From positions 1-24,426 of the IMG/VR virus record IMGVR_UViG_3300017763_003342: a stretch of 24,426 nucleotides of DNA. One strand, written 5' to 3'. The notes under the pieces are model-generated. The model made no database searches and had not been told where the DNA came from. It saw nothing but the letters and a program-made list of their open reading frames with translations. The position numbers were made by a program, and so were the translations under genes. Positions 1-7,905 of this stretch are shown here, piece after piece. Origin of the DNA: a virus. Every line of letters begins with the position of its first letter. Within the stretch, counting starts at the first letter, position 1.

Positions 1-28
1 TATATATAACTAATAGAGAGATAAAAAG

Positions 29-268
29 ATGAAATCATTTAAAGACATTTGGGAAGTTGCAGCTAATTCAGTAGCTGGCTCTGGTGTTTCTCTACCTGCA
101 GATGCAGTAAAAAAGAAGAAAGACGTACAAAGGCGTTATGACGGCAGAACAAAAGAAGGTAAAAAATTCGTAGAAAGAATGATGGCCAAAAGATCTGCTA
201 GATTAGAAAAAGCCAAAAAACTTGAAGCCAAAAGGAACCAAGAAACTATAACAGCAAATAAAGAATAA
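29..268 (+). CDS. Small basic hypothetical phage protein
   Basis: A 79-residue protein very rich in lysine, arginine and glutamate. After about residue 28 it is almost entirely charged and probably forms one helix or coiled coil (VERMMAKRSARLEKAKK region). It has no signal peptide or membrane segment. A purine-rich stretch (gagagataaaaag) just before the ATG can serve as ribosome binding site. It ends 2 bases before the inner-membrane spanin gene, so the two are probably co-transcribed. I do not recognise the family. The composition would fit a nucleic-acid-binding or scaffold-like protein, but nothing specific supports that. Confidence 0.6.
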   Translation: MKSFKDIWEVAANSVAGSGVSLPADAVKKKKDVQRRYDGRTKEGKKFVERMMAKRSARLEKAKKLEAKRNQETITANKE

Positions 269-270
269 TT

Positions 271-663
271 ATGAATAAAATATTGATTGGAATTATAGGC
301 TCTTTAGCCATATCGGGATTTTTATATTATAACCTAGCTGTTGTACCAATGAAAAATAAGTTAGAAGAACAAGCCAAAGTAATATTGGCTCAAGATTTAA
401 GAGATCAAGAACAAAAAGCCACAATCGAGGCTATTCAAGGAAATCTTCAAAAAACCACTCAAGCTCTTTCAGGGCTACAAGTCAGAAATCAAGCATACGA
501 GGCAGAGATGGCTGAATATATGGATATATTTAGACGCCATAACTTATCTAAATTAGCAAGTGCTAAACCTGGTATGATTGAAACAAGAGCAAACGCTAGA
601 ACAAAGGAGGCATTCGATGCGATTGAAGCAGATAGTAAACGTATTAGTTCTCTTAACGATTAG
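271..663 (+). CDS. Putative inner-membrane spanin (Rz-like)
   Basis: A 130-residue protein with an N-terminal hydrophobic anchor (about residues 4-24, ILIGIIGSLAISGFLYYNLA) and then a long charged, glutamine-rich region (about 30-95) predicted by eye to be coiled coil. This is the plan of Rz-type inner-membrane spanins, which span the periplasm and join an outer-membrane lipoprotein to fuse the two membranes in the last step of lysis. The strongest support is context: a lipoprotein gene with its own strong ribosome binding site starts inside the 3' end of this gene (overlap 617-663), the classic nested Rz/Rz1 layout. Family assignment rests on architecture, not on a sequence motif. Confidence 0.65.
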   Translation: MNKILIGIIGSLAISGFLYYNLAVVPMKNKLEEQAKVILAQDLRDQEQKATIEAIQGNLQKTTQALSGLQVRNQAYEAEMAEYMDIFRRHNLSKLASAKPGMIETRANARTKEAFDAIEADSKRISSLND

Positions 664-1117
664 TGGTTGTTCACTACTTCAACAGGCTCCTAGAGAAGTT
701 GAAATAATAACTAAACCAGTTAAAATTGATATTGTTCAGCCAGTAATGCCTAGAGCAATAGATTTAAAAGAACCTAAATGGTATGTAGTTTCAGATACAA
801 AAATAATTGAAAATTGTTTAAAAGATCCTGAAACTAAAAAATCAAACTGTAAATTAGGTAGAGAAGATTTATATCCAGAAGGATACACATATCTTGATAA
901 ATTTATAGATGATATAAAGAAAAAACATGGCGGAGATATTGTATTTGTAGCTATGACGGTTGATGATTATGAGTTAATGTCTTATAATACTCAAGAAATT
1001 AAAAGATATATAAATCAGCTCGGCGAGGTGATAGTTTATTATAGGGATGTGACAATTAATGATGAAGATGCTGGAGCAGTTGAAATTAAAGTGGAGAAAG
1101 AAAATGGCAACAACTAG
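617..1117 (+). CDS. Putative outer-membrane spanin lipoprotein (Rz1-like)
   Basis: A 166-residue protein with a lipoprotein signal peptide and lipobox ending ISGC (Cys18), so it should be exported and lipid-anchored. I start it at 617, not at an ATG 39 bases upstream, because AGGAGG lies at 605-610 with ideal spacing and the signal peptide then begins directly. It overlaps the inner-membrane spanin gene by 47 bases in another frame. The mature part is much longer than classical Rz1 and contains a conserved-looking globular segment (YELMSYNTQEIKRYINQLGE) known to me from marine T4-like phages, plus a Cys pair near residues 66 and 78. It probably partners the upstream protein in outer-membrane disruption. 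It could instead be another phage lipoprotein. Confidence 0.65.
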   Translation: MRLKQIVNVLVLLTISGCSLLQQAPREVEIITKPVKIDIVQPVMPRAIDLKEPKWYVVSDTKIIENCLKDPETKKSNCKLGREDLYPEGYTYLDKFIDDIKKKHGGDIVFVAMTVDDYELMSYNTQEIKRYINQLGEVIVYYRDVTINDEDAGAVEIKVEKENGNN

Positions 1118-1865
1118 AATGAAAGAACAATTGACTGTATGGGAAAGAGGCGTAGTAGCAGCTAAACTCTCAGCAATTGCGTATATGAATCCTAAACCTG
1201 CAGAGACTGCTGGTAAGAAATTAGGATTTGCACAAGTAAAATTAATTAGTAAAGGTGGAGCAGAAGTTCTAATAGCAAAAGATAGAAATGATTTATGGTT
1301 TGCTTTTAGAGGAACGGAACCTTCAAAATTAAATGATGTTTTAGCTGATTTAAAATTAGTTAAACAAGCAGCAGTAGCTGGCGGTAAAGTCCATGGTGGA
1401 TTCCAAGAGGAAGTAAACGATTTATGGATGGATATCTTAAAAGAATTAGAGCATAATGATCAATTAAAAGTAAGAAAAGATGTATACTTTACAGGTCATA
1501 GTTTAGGTGCAGCAATGGCAACTATTAGTGCTACAAGATATAAGCCAGAAGAATTATTTACATTTGGATCACCAAGAGTTGGTGGACCTAAATTTATCAA
1601 GAACATTCATTGTGATCATTACAGATTTATGAATAACAATGATATCGTATGTAGAATCCCGCCAGCATGGTTAGGGTTTAGACATCACGGTGAAATGATT
1701 TACTTTAATAGATTTGGCGAAAAGGCATTAAAGCCAACATGGGCAGATACAATTTATGGTATTGTTAACTCATGGAAAAGATTTAAATTCTTTGACGGAG
1801 TTGTAGATCATGGTATGCCTAATTACGTAAAAGCAATTAAAGTATTAGCCAAAAAAGAGAAATAA
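1104..1865 (+). CDS. Class 3 (fungal-type) lipase, alpha/beta hydrolase
   Basis: A 253-residue alpha/beta hydrolase with all the marks of the class 3 lipase family (PF01764): FRGTE (68-72, oxyanion region), HGGF (97-100), nucleophile elbow GHSLG with Ser133, TFGSPRVGG (153-161), a likely acid Asp180 in NNNDIVCRIPP, and a likely catalytic His236 in VVDHGMPNY. These enzymes cleave ester bonds of acylglycerols or phospholipids. I chose ATG 1104 because GGAG at 1093-1096 precedes it. An upstream ATG at 1059 would add 15 basic residues and extend the overlap with the spanin gene. There is no signal peptide, so it is cytoplasmic until the membrane opens. Lying directly after two spanin genes, it may help dissolve membranes at lysis. 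That role is inference. Confidence 0.88.
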   Translation: MATTRMKEQLTVWERGVVAAKLSAIAYMNPKPAETAGKKLGFAQVKLISKGGAEVLIAKDRNDLWFAFRGTEPSKLNDVLADLKLVKQAAVAGGKVHGGFQEEVNDLWMDILKELEHNDQLKVRKDVYFTGHSLGAAMATISATRYKPEELFTFGSPRVGGPKFIKNIHCDHYRFMNNNDIVCRIPPAWLGFRHHGEMIYFNRFGEKALKPTWADTIYGIVNSWKRFKFFDGVVDHGMPNYVKAIKVLAKKEK

Positions 1866-1866
1866 T

Positions 1867-2196
1867 ATGCATTGGCTAATCATACTATCGTTAAAATCTA
1901 TATTATCATCGATAATTGGTAGTTCGTTTTATCAATGGTTCCAAGGTACAACTATGGGTATCTGGTTCCAAAAACAAGTTGATAGGTTTATGCAGTATTT
2001 TGCTGAACGATACGATCTTGAACTAGCTAAGAAGGATGCAAAATTTAGAAAACAGTATCCTTTAGCCGCAGAGCGACTAGATAAGCTAGAAGGCAATTCT
2101 CATCCATGTAAAGAATTACATGAATTTGATGCTTACCCAGATCTTATCAAGAGAATAGAAGAAATGGAGCGAAGGCTCAAAATAAAAGCAAAATAA
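1867..2196 (+). CDS. Small membrane-anchored conserved phage protein
   Basis: A 109-residue protein with an N-terminal hydrophobic segment (about residues 3-20, WLIILSLKSILSSIIGSS) and then a charged, soluble region containing WFQKQVDRFMQYFAERYDLELAKKDAKF, a pattern I recall from hypothetical proteins of marine T4-like phages. The C-terminus is a short coiled coil (IKRIEEMERRLKIKAK). It starts one base after the lipase stop, so it shares that transcript. It is the last gene before an nrdA promoter. Function is unknown. Position in a lysis-linked block makes a membrane role in lysis possible but unproven. Confidence 0.65.
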   Translation: MHWLIILSLKSILSSIIGSSFYQWFQGTTMGIWFQKQVDRFMQYFAERYDLELAKKDAKFRKQYPLAAERLDKLEGNSHPCKELHEFDAYPDLIKRIEEMERRLKIKAK

Positions 2197-2199
2197 CAT

Positions 2200-2228
2200 T
2201 GTACATTATGCCAAAAGTATGGTATAAT
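2200..2228 (+). promoter_or_regulatory. Sigma70-type promoter P1 (before nrdA)
   Basis: TGTACA at 2200-2205, a 17-base spacer, then extended -10 TGG-TATAAT at 2220-2228. It belongs to a set of four promoters in this window with the same -35-like core, spacer length and extended -10. It probably drives nrdA and the genes after it early or mid infection. Confidence 0.8.
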
Positions 2229-2259
2229 ATAACCTAATAAAATGAACGGAACCAATATA

Positions 2260-4563
2260 ATGTCGATTAAAGTTACAAAGCGTGATGGAACGCTTCAAGA
2301 ATTTGATTTAGATAAAGTACATAAAGTACTCGAATGGGCCGTTGAAGGCATTACTGGGGTCAGTATGTCGGAGATAGAGCTCAGATCAAATATACAACTC
2401 TATGATAAGATACCAGCTTATGACATTCATGAACTTCTTATTAAGAGTGCCTCAGAGCTTATATCAGAGCATACCCCCAATTACCAATTTGTTGCAGCAA
2501 GGCTTATATCATATAAGCTGAGAAAAGAAGTCTATGGGGATTATAAACCATGGCCATTATCTCACTTAATTATAGAAAATATTAGTAGAGAAGTTTATGA
2601 TGGTGCAATTATGGAAAACTATTCTCGTGAAGAAATCGATGAGCTGGATTCATATATAAAGCATGATAGGGATGATACATTTACCTATGCTGGTATGGAA
2701 CAGTTTAGAGGAAAGTATTTAGTACAAGACCGTAGAGATAAAACACACTACGAAACACCTCAAATGCTTTACATGATGGTTTCAGCAACACTGTTCATGA
2801 ATTATCCAAAAGAAAATAGATTAAAATTTGTTAAGGATTATTACGATGCGATTTCTCAATTTTATATTTCACTACCCACTCCAATTATGGCGGGAGTTCG
2901 AACTCCTACTAGGCAATTTAGTTCTTGTGTACTTATTGAGTCAGGAGACAGTCTTGATTCCATTAATGCTACTGCTACTAGCATTGTTAAGTATATAAGT
3001 AAAAAGGCTGGAATAGGGATTGGTGCTGGTTCTATTAGAGCAGCAGGAGCAAAAGTAGGAGATGGATCTGTAGTACATACAGGATTAATACCCTTTTTAA
3101 AATATTTTCAATCAGCAGTTAAGTCATGTTCTCAAGGTGGAGTTCGTGGCGGTGCAGCAACAGTTTATCTTCCAGTATGGCATTACGAATTCGAAGATTT
3201 AATTGTACTTAAAAATAATAAAGGTACAGAAGAAACAAGAGTTCGTCATATGGATTATGCATTTCAATTAAATAAAGTAATGTATGAACGATTATTAGAA
3301 GGTGGTAATATTACATTCTTTGATCCACATGACGTACCAGGATTATATGAATCTTTCTTTGATGACCAAGATAAATTTAAAACATTGTATGAAAAATACG
3401 AAAGAGCTTATTCTATTCGTAAGAAAACTTTACCTGCACTTGAAGTATTTCAAATGCTATTAACTGAAAGAAAAGATACTGGCAGAATTTATATAATGAA
3501 TGTAGATCATGCAAATGATCATGGTGCATTTGATCCGAAAAAAGCTCCAATCAGAATGAGCAATTTATGCTGTGAGATTGATCTACCAACTACTCCATTA
3601 GAATCATATGATGATCATACTGGAGAGATATCTCTTTGTACATTATCTGCAATCAACTGGGGTTTAATAAATGATACTCATGAGTTTGAAAAGTACTGTG
3701 ATCTATCAGTTAGAGCTTTAGACGAATTATTAGATTATCAAAATTATCCTATTGCAGCTGCTGAAAGCGGAACAAAAAATAGAAGACCATTAGGAATAGG
3801 TATTATTAATCTAGCTTATTTCCTCGCTAAAAGAGGTTTAAAATATAACGAAGAATCATTCTCTGTTATAGATGAATATGCTGAAGCGTGGTCATATTAT
3901 TTAATTAAAGCTTCAGCAAATTTAGCTGAAGAAAAAGGCAAAATACCTGCAAATAATGACACAAAATATGCCCGTGGGGAACTGCCAAATGATACATATA
4001 AAAGTGCAATAGATAATCTAATAGGGCATACTGAAAGATTACCGTGGGACGAGCTGAGAACTCAACTTAAAGCCACAGGCATCCGAAATAGTACCCTCAT
4101 GGCATTAATGCCTGCTGAAACAAGTGCACAGATTAGTAATAGTACAAATGGTATTGAACCTCCAAGAGCTTTAGTATCATATAAACAATCCAAAGACGGA
4201 GTTTTAGCTCAAGTCGTACCAGGCTATCACCATCTCAAAAATAAATACGATTTATTATGGGATCAAGAATCACCTGATGGCTATTTAAAAATTTGTGCTA
4301 TATTGCAAAAATACATTGACCAAGGGATATCGGTTAATACATCTTATAATCCAGAAAAGTTTGAGGATAATAAGATTCCAATGTCAGTAATGATTCAGGA
4401 CTTAGTAACTGCATACAAATATGGATTAAAGCAGTTATACTATTTTAATACTTACGATGGTGCTGGAGAAATGCAAGACGACGAACACCACACATATGAT
4501 AGTGGCACAACCGCAACAGTAACAGTTGAAATCGATGACGACTGCGAAAGTTGTAAAATTTAA
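2260..4563 (+). CDS. nrdA: Ribonucleotide reductase class Ia, large subunit
   Basis: Catalytic alpha subunit that reduces ribonucleoside diphosphates to deoxy forms with NrdB. An N-terminal ATP-cone begins VTKRDG. Redox/active-site cysteines are seen in FSSCVLIE, SNLCCEIDLPT (thiyl-radical Cys, catalytic Glu) and EISLCTLSAINWG. LYYFNTYDG carries the radical-transfer tyrosines. The C-terminus has the shuttle pair CESCKI, slightly shorter than the E. coli CESGACKI form. The length (767 residues) is normal and no intron or split is visible. Two starts are possible: ATG 2242, about 7 bases after the expected transcription start, or ATG 2260, which gives the usual MSIKVTKRDG beginning and has a weak GGA upstream. 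I prefer 2260. nrdB follows after 11 bases. Confidence 0.96.
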   Translation: MSIKVTKRDGTLQEFDLDKVHKVLEWAVEGITGVSMSEIELRSNIQLYDKIPAYDIHELLIKSASELISEHTPNYQFVAARLISYKLRKEVYGDYKPWPLSHLIIENISREVYDGAIMENYSREEIDELDSYIKHDRDDTFTYAGMEQFRGKYLVQDRRDKTHYETPQMLYMMVSATLFMNYPKENRLKFVKDYYDAISQFYISLPTPIMAGVRTPTRQFSSCVLIESGDSLDSINATATSIVKYISKKAGIGIGAGSIRAAGAKVGDGSVVHTGLIPFLKYFQSAVKSCSQGGVRGGAATVYLPVWHYEFEDLIVLKNNKGTEETRVRHMDYAFQLNKVMYERLLEGGNITFFDPHDVPGLYESFFDDQDKFKTLYEKYERAYSIRKKTLPALEVFQMLLTERKDTGRIYIMNVDHANDHGAFDPKKAPIRMSNLCCEIDLPTTPLESYDDHTGEISLCTLSAINWGLINDTHEFEKYCDLSVRALDELLDYQNYPIAAAESGTKNRRPLGIGIINLAYFLAKRGLKYNEESFSVIDEYAEAWSYYLIKASANLAEEKGKIPANNDTKYARGELPNDTYKSAIDNLIGHTERLPWDELRTQLKATGIRNSTLMALMPAETSAQISNSTNGIEPPRALVSYKQSKDGVLAQVVPGYHHLKNKYDLLWDQESPDGYLKICAILQKYIDQGISVNTSYNPEKFEDNKIPMSVMIQDLVTAYKYGLKQLYYFNTYDGAGEMQDDEHHTYDSGTTATVTVEIDDDCESCKI

Positions 4564-4574
4564 AAGGAATAATA

Positions 4575-5648
4575 ATGGCGATACTGAAAAAATCTAACAA
4601 ATCTCATCTGCTCAAAAATATGTTTTTAGATGAAGGCGTAGATATTCAAAGGTTTGATTTAGTTAAATACCCACAGCTAGAAAAAATAACAGAAAAACAA
4701 TTAGGATTCTTTTGGAGGCCCGAAGAGGTAGATATTTCAAAAGATAAAAAAGACTTTGATAATCTTACAGAACACGAACAACATATTTTTACATCAAATT
4801 TAAAAAGACAAATCTTACTTGATTCAGTTCAAGGAAGAGCTCCAAACATGGCTTTTTTACCTATAGCATCTTTACCAGAAGTAGAAAACTGGGTAGAAAC
4901 TTGGTCTTTCTTTGAAACAATCCATAGTAGATCATACACTCACATTATACGTAATGTATATCCTGATCCATCGGTTGTATTCGATAATATGTTGGATATA
5001 AAAGAAATTTTAGATTGTGGTAACGATATTGCAAAATACTATGACGATTTAATAGATTGTAATAATTCTGCAACTAACCGTATGGATCATAAAAGAGCAT
5101 TATGGATGTGTATGTTATCAGCAAATGCATTAGAAGGTGTAAGGTTCTATGTATCATTTGCATGTAGTTGGGCATTTGCAGAACTTAAAAAGATGGAAGG
5201 TAATGCTAAGATTATTAAGTTTATCGCAAGGGATGAAAATACACATTTAGCTGGCACAACAACTATACTTAAAAAAATGATAGCAGAAGATAAAGACTTT
5301 GAAAAAATATCTAAAGAAATGGAACCACAGGCAATAGATTTATTTACTAAAGTAATAGAGCAAGAAAAAGAATGGGCACACTATTTATTTAAAGATGGAT
5401 CCATGATAGGATTAAACGAAACGATTTTAAAAGATTACATTGAATGGATTGGTTGTAAAAGAATGAGAGCTCTTAATTTACCATGTCCATACACAGTTCC
5501 AAAATTAAATCCATTACCTTGGACGGAAAAGTGGATAGCTGGAAGCAGTGTTCAAGTTGCACCGCAAGAAACAGAAATAACATCTTATGTGACTGGTGGT
5601 GTAAAACAAGATGTTGACGATAATACATTAAAGGGTTTGAGTTTATGA
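4575..5648 (+). CDS. nrdB: Ribonucleotide reductase class Ia, small subunit
   Basis: A 357-residue diiron-tyrosyl radical subunit, partner of NrdA. All metal ligands expected from the E. coli protein are present: Asp83 (LLDSVQGR), Glu114 and His117 (FFETIHSRSY), Glu187 (NALEGVRF), and Glu221 and His224 (RDENTHLAG). The radical tyrosine is Tyr121. This makes it class Ia, not the tyrosine-less or manganese types. The C-terminal tail (DDNTLKGLSL) resembles the acidic tail that docks NrdB to NrdA. AAGGAA before ATG 4575 serves as ribosome binding site. The stop overlaps the next start (ATGA), indicating translational coupling in an nrdA-nrdB-glutaredoxin operon. Confidence 0.96.
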   Translation: MAILKKSNKSHLLKNMFLDEGVDIQRFDLVKYPQLEKITEKQLGFFWRPEEVDISKDKKDFDNLTEHEQHIFTSNLKRQILLDSVQGRAPNMAFLPIASLPEVENWVETWSFFETIHSRSYTHIIRNVYPDPSVVFDNMLDIKEILDCGNDIAKYYDDLIDCNNSATNRMDHKRALWMCMLSANALEGVRFYVSFACSWAFAELKKMEGNAKIIKFIARDENTHLAGTTTILKKMIAEDKDFEKISKEMEPQAIDLFTKVIEQEKEWAHYLFKDGSMIGLNETILKDYIEWIGCKRMRALNLPCPYTVPKLNPLPWTEKWIAGSSVQVAPQETEITSYVTGGVKQDVDDNTLKGLSL

Positions 5649-5866
5649 AGTATGGACAACAAACTGAATTGCTACTACATAAACCAAGAGATGCTACACC
5701 AGAAGAAGTTAAAGAATGGCAGAATGGTGGAGACTTTTTTATGACAGGAAAATTTGATGCTATGAAAGCTTTTGTAGTAATTCCTACAATTATACAAATG
5801 GTAGTAATTGGTGGAATGATGATGGCATTTGTATTAATAGGAACAGGAATAGGATTAGAAAAATGA
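5645..5866 (+). CDS. Small membrane protein between nrdB and glutaredoxin
   Basis: A 73-residue protein with a soluble first half (HKPRDATPEEVKEWQNGGDFF) and one strong membrane segment in the second half (about residues 43-68, rich in Met, Val, Ile and Gly). It overlaps nrdB by four bases and glutaredoxin by four bases, so all three genes are translationally coupled. The family is unknown to me. The tight linkage suggests it is expressed in fixed ratio with the reductase genes, but no role in nucleotide reduction can be read from its sequence. Confidence 0.65.
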   Translation: MKYGQQTELLLHKPRDATPEEVKEWQNGGDFFMTGKFDAMKAFVVIPTIIQMVVIGGMMMAFVLIGTGIGLEK

Positions 5867-6081
5867 TAGAAATATACGGTAAAGAACAATGCCCTTTTTG
5901 CGATATGGCAAAAGTGTTATGTACTCAAAAATTAAAAGAATGGAAATACTTTCAGTTAGGAAAAGATTTCAGTAGAGAAGATATGATTAAAAAGTTTCCA
6001 ACTGCAAGGACGTTTCCACAAATTATTATAGATGGCGATGAAATCGGCGGATACGACCAATTAAAAGAAAAACTAGGATAA
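5863..6081 (+). CDS. Glutaredoxin
   Basis: A 72-residue glutaredoxin with the active site CPFC (Cys10, Cys13) after the first strand, the cis-proline motif TFPQI, and the C-terminal GGYDQL glutathione-binding motif. Phage glutaredoxins of this kind regenerate ribonucleotide reductase, and it sits in the nrd operon as expected. T4 names its equivalent nrdC. I leave the symbol blank because marine phage copies are usually just called glutaredoxin. It overlaps the preceding gene by ATGA. Confidence 0.93.
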   Translation: MIEIYGKEQCPFCDMAKVLCTQKLKEWKYFQLGKDFSREDMIKKFPTARTFPQIIIDGDEIGGYDQLKEKLG

Positions 6082-6090
6082 GGAGTTAAA

Positions 6091-6234
6091 ATGAATGAAA
6101 TCACAATAGATTGTGAATATTGTTTTAATCGTAGTTATGTTGAATTTGAAGAAGCACATGAAGGACCTATATATTGTCCTAAATGCGGAAGCGCAGTAGT
6201 AGAGGAAGATAACGATCTTGATTTTGATGTATAA
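6091..6234 (+). CDS. Zinc-ribbon mini-protein (47 residues)
   Basis: A 47-residue ORF starting MNEITIDCEYC and ending DFDV. It has two Cys pairs, CEYC (8, 11) and CPKC (29, 32), a spacing typical of a zinc ribbon. The C-terminal tail is strongly acidic. AGGAG at 6081-6085 is ideally placed before ATG 6091. It lies 9 bases after glutaredoxin. Short acidic zinc ribbons are common in T4-like marine phages, and their roles (nucleic-acid or protein binding) are unknown. Confidence 0.78.
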   Translation: MNEITIDCEYCFNRSYVEFEEAHEGPIYCPKCGSAVVEEDNDLDFDV

Positions 6235-6237
6235 ATA
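6230..6237 (+). promoter_or_regulatory. Possible T4 late-type promoter box TATAAATA
   Basis: An exact TATAAATA, the T4 late promoter core, five bases before ATG 6243. In T4 spacing transcription would begin almost exactly at that ATG, giving a leaderless mRNA. It overlaps the stop codon of the zinc-ribbon gene, and the 8-mer is expected about four times per strand by chance in sequence this AT-rich, so it is uncertain. The same five-base gap to ATGG recurs at 17624. Confidence 0.35.
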
Positions 6238-6242
6238 CATAT

Positions 6243-6665
6243 ATGGAATGGAAATATAATGGTCGATTTTGGGAACCACCATCTGAGTTTAGCTCAGATG
6301 TGTATTATGGGTTTGTTTATTTAATTACTAATAGAGCAACTAATAAAAAATATGTCGGAAAAAAATTCTTTTGGTTTAAAAAGACCTTACCAATTACAAA
6401 AACAAGAAAACGTAGAAAAAAACTATTGGTTGAATCCGATTGGAAAGATTACTACGGATCTAATAAACACCTTAAAAGCGACGTTGAATCTCAAGGACCT
6501 GAAATGTTCTATAGAGAAATACTACATTTATGTAAAACAAAAGGGGAATGTGCATATATGGAAGCAAAGGAACAATTTGATAGAGAAGTGCTATTAACAG
6601 AAGATTATTACAATGGAATTATTTCGTGTAAAATCGGTGGACAAACCGTAAAAACATTAAAATAA
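6243..6665 (+). CDS. GIY-YIG family nuclease
   Basis: A 140-residue protein with a GIY-YIG endonuclease domain: FVYLI (about 24-28) and KKYVGKK (about 35-41), then basic residues KTRKRRKK, a DYYGSN segment, and a likely catalytic Glu in the YMEAKEQF helix (about residues 106-113). It begins MEWKYNGRFWEPP, a conserved-looking start that supports ATG 6243 despite the absence of an SD sequence. Stand-alone GIY-YIG enzymes in T4-like phages are homing endonucleases or host-DNA degraders. No intron or DNA-binding extension is visible here, so either is possible. It closes the nrd segment before promoter P2. Confidence 0.85.
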   Translation: MEWKYNGRFWEPPSEFSSDVYYGFVYLITNRATNKKYVGKKFFWFKKTLPITKTRKRRKKLLVESDWKDYYGSNKHLKSDVESQGPEMFYREILHLCKTKGECAYMEAKEQFDREVLLTEDYYNGIISCKIGGQTVKTLK

Positions 6666-6668
6666 CTC

Positions 6669-6697
6669 TGTACATTTAACTCAAACTATGGTATAAT
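6669..6697 (+). promoter_or_regulatory. Sigma70-type promoter P2
   Basis: TGTACA at 6669-6674, 17-base spacer, extended -10 TGG-TATAAT ending 6697. The ATG of the next gene is at 6705, only seven bases beyond the -10, so transcription should begin at or next to the start codon. Confidence 0.8.
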
Positions 6698-6704
6698 ATC
6701 TAAA

Positions 6705-7049
6705 ATGGGAGAATTAATACAATTCCCTACAGGTGAAATAATCACCAGGGAAAAGACTGAAGAAGAAATCATTAGAGATATTTCGGAAAGCTTAGTAGAA
6801 ATATCACAGCATTTATTTGATATAATTGATGATGAAATAGATGCGATTTCTAAACATGATGTTAATCTATTAGTTGGTATAGATCTCAGAGATGAAACAT
6901 ATAGAGAAAGTCGTGATGCTTTCGTCGTAGTAAATTTACTATATGCCTTATTATCCAGATATGTGGGCATGGAACATTCACTTCATAAGGATCTTGATAG
7001 CCTCTATATTAAAATAAAAGCGATGAATAAAAAAAATGATATTACTTGA
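6705..7049 (+). CDS. Hypothetical phage protein (114 residues)
   Basis: An acidic, probably all-helical protein (KTEEEIIRDISESLVEISQ, then a long DDEIDAISKHDVN segment). It has no signal peptide, membrane segment or known motif. The start at 6705 follows promoter P2 so closely that no SD is possible if transcription starts at the usual distance. It overlaps the RNase H gene by 14 bases, so it probably serves as the leading gene of a replication/repair transcript. I do not recognise the family. Confidence 0.65.
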   Translation: MGELIQFPTGEIITREKTEEEIIRDISESLVEISQHLFDIIDDEIDAISKHDVNLLVGIDLRDETYRESRDAFVVVNLLYALLSRYVGMEHSLHKDLDSLYIKIKAMNKKNDIT

Positions 7050-7905
7050 TTATAGCCAAATTGCACTTTCGAATATTATAGTGCAGAAATTAAACGATGA
7101 ATCTATGATTCGACATATGATTCTAAACAGTATAAGAATGTATAACAAACGTTATAGAGACGAATACGGACAAATGGTAATATGTGCCGACGGTATGAAT
7201 ACCTGGCGTAAAGATTACTATCCATACTACAAAGCAAAACGCAAAAAGAATAGAGAAGCTTCTTCCCAAGATTGGAATGAAATCTTTAGAATATTACATT
7301 TAGTGCGTGACGAAATTAAAGAAAATCTTCCATATAAAGTAGTACACATGGAAGGTGTAGAAGCTGATGATGTAATAGCATCACTAGTTCTACAATCACA
7401 AGAGTTTGGAATGAATGAACCTATGATGATAATATCATCTGATAAGGATTTTATTCAATTACAAAAGTTTAACAATGTTAAACAATTTTCACCTATTCAA
7501 AAGAAATTTGTGAAGGATGAAAATCCTAGAACATATCTTTTTAATCATATAATGAAAGGTGATACAGGGGATGGCATCCCAAATGTTTTATCTGATGATG
7601 ATACATTTGTTTCTGATAAAAAGCAAACGCCATTAAGAAAAACTAGGATAGCTGAATGGTTAGAAAATTCAGATGACTTAAGATCAGTAATGGACGATGA
7701 AATATATCGTAATTATCAAAGGAATAGAACATTAATTGATTTAACAGAAGTCCCAGAAACTATCCAGAAAAACATTATAAATAGTTATAACGAGCAAAAA
7801 GTAGCAATGAAAATGCGAGTTTTAAATTATTTAATTAAAAAAAGATGCAATCTATTGATTGAAGTTGTGGAGGAATTTTATAACAATGAAAAAATTATTG
7901 CCTGA
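7036..7905 (+). CDS. rnh: T4-type RNase H / 5'-3' exonuclease (FEN family)
   Basis: A 289-residue FEN-1/T4 RNase H family nuclease, which removes RNA primers and flaps from lagging strands. Visible metal-binding motifs are Asp5 (LLDYSQ), Asp52 (CADGMNTWR), EADD at 109-112, SSDKDF with Asp136 and Asp138, and KGDTGDGIPN with Asp176 and Asp179. The basic YYPYYKAKRKKNR segment matches the DNA-gripping region. The length is close to T4 Rnh (about 305). The start overlaps the preceding gene by 14 bases. A TATAAATA at 7776-7783 lies inside its 3' end and is probably a chance match. Confidence 0.92.
   Translation: MILLDYSQIALSNIIVQKLNDESMIRHMILNSIRMYNKRYRDEYGQMVICADGMNTWRKDYYPYYKAKRKKNREASSQDWNEIFRILHLVRDEIKENLPYKVVHMEGVEADDVIASLVLQSQEFGMNEPMMIISSDKDFIQLQKFNNVKQFSPIQKKFVKDENPRTYLFNHIMKGDTGDGIPNVLSDDDTFVSDKKQTPLRKTRIAEWLENSDDLRSVMDDEIYRNYQRNRTLIDLTEVPETIQKNIINSYNEQKVAMKMRVLNYLIKKRCNLLIEVVEEFYNNEKIIA

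Noticed and set aside
5473-5889. Minus-strand open frame of 138 codons opposite nrdB and the small membrane protein
   Set aside because: It overlaps three well-supported genes on the other strand, has low-complexity hydrophobic composition and no SD. It is a shadow frame.
6352-6597. Plus-strand 81-codon frame inside the GIY-YIG gene
   Set aside because: It lies wholly within a gene that shows clear GIY-YIG motifs in the other frame.
6243-6665. GIY-YIG gene as evidence of a group I intron in the nrd genes
   Set aside because: nrdA and nrdB are full-length and uninterrupted, and no split exon or intron-like spacer is present near the nuclease gene.
7776-7783. TATAAATA inside the RNase H gene
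   Set aside because: It lies within coding sequence, about 100 bases before the next gene, and the 8-mer is expected several times by chance at this base composition.
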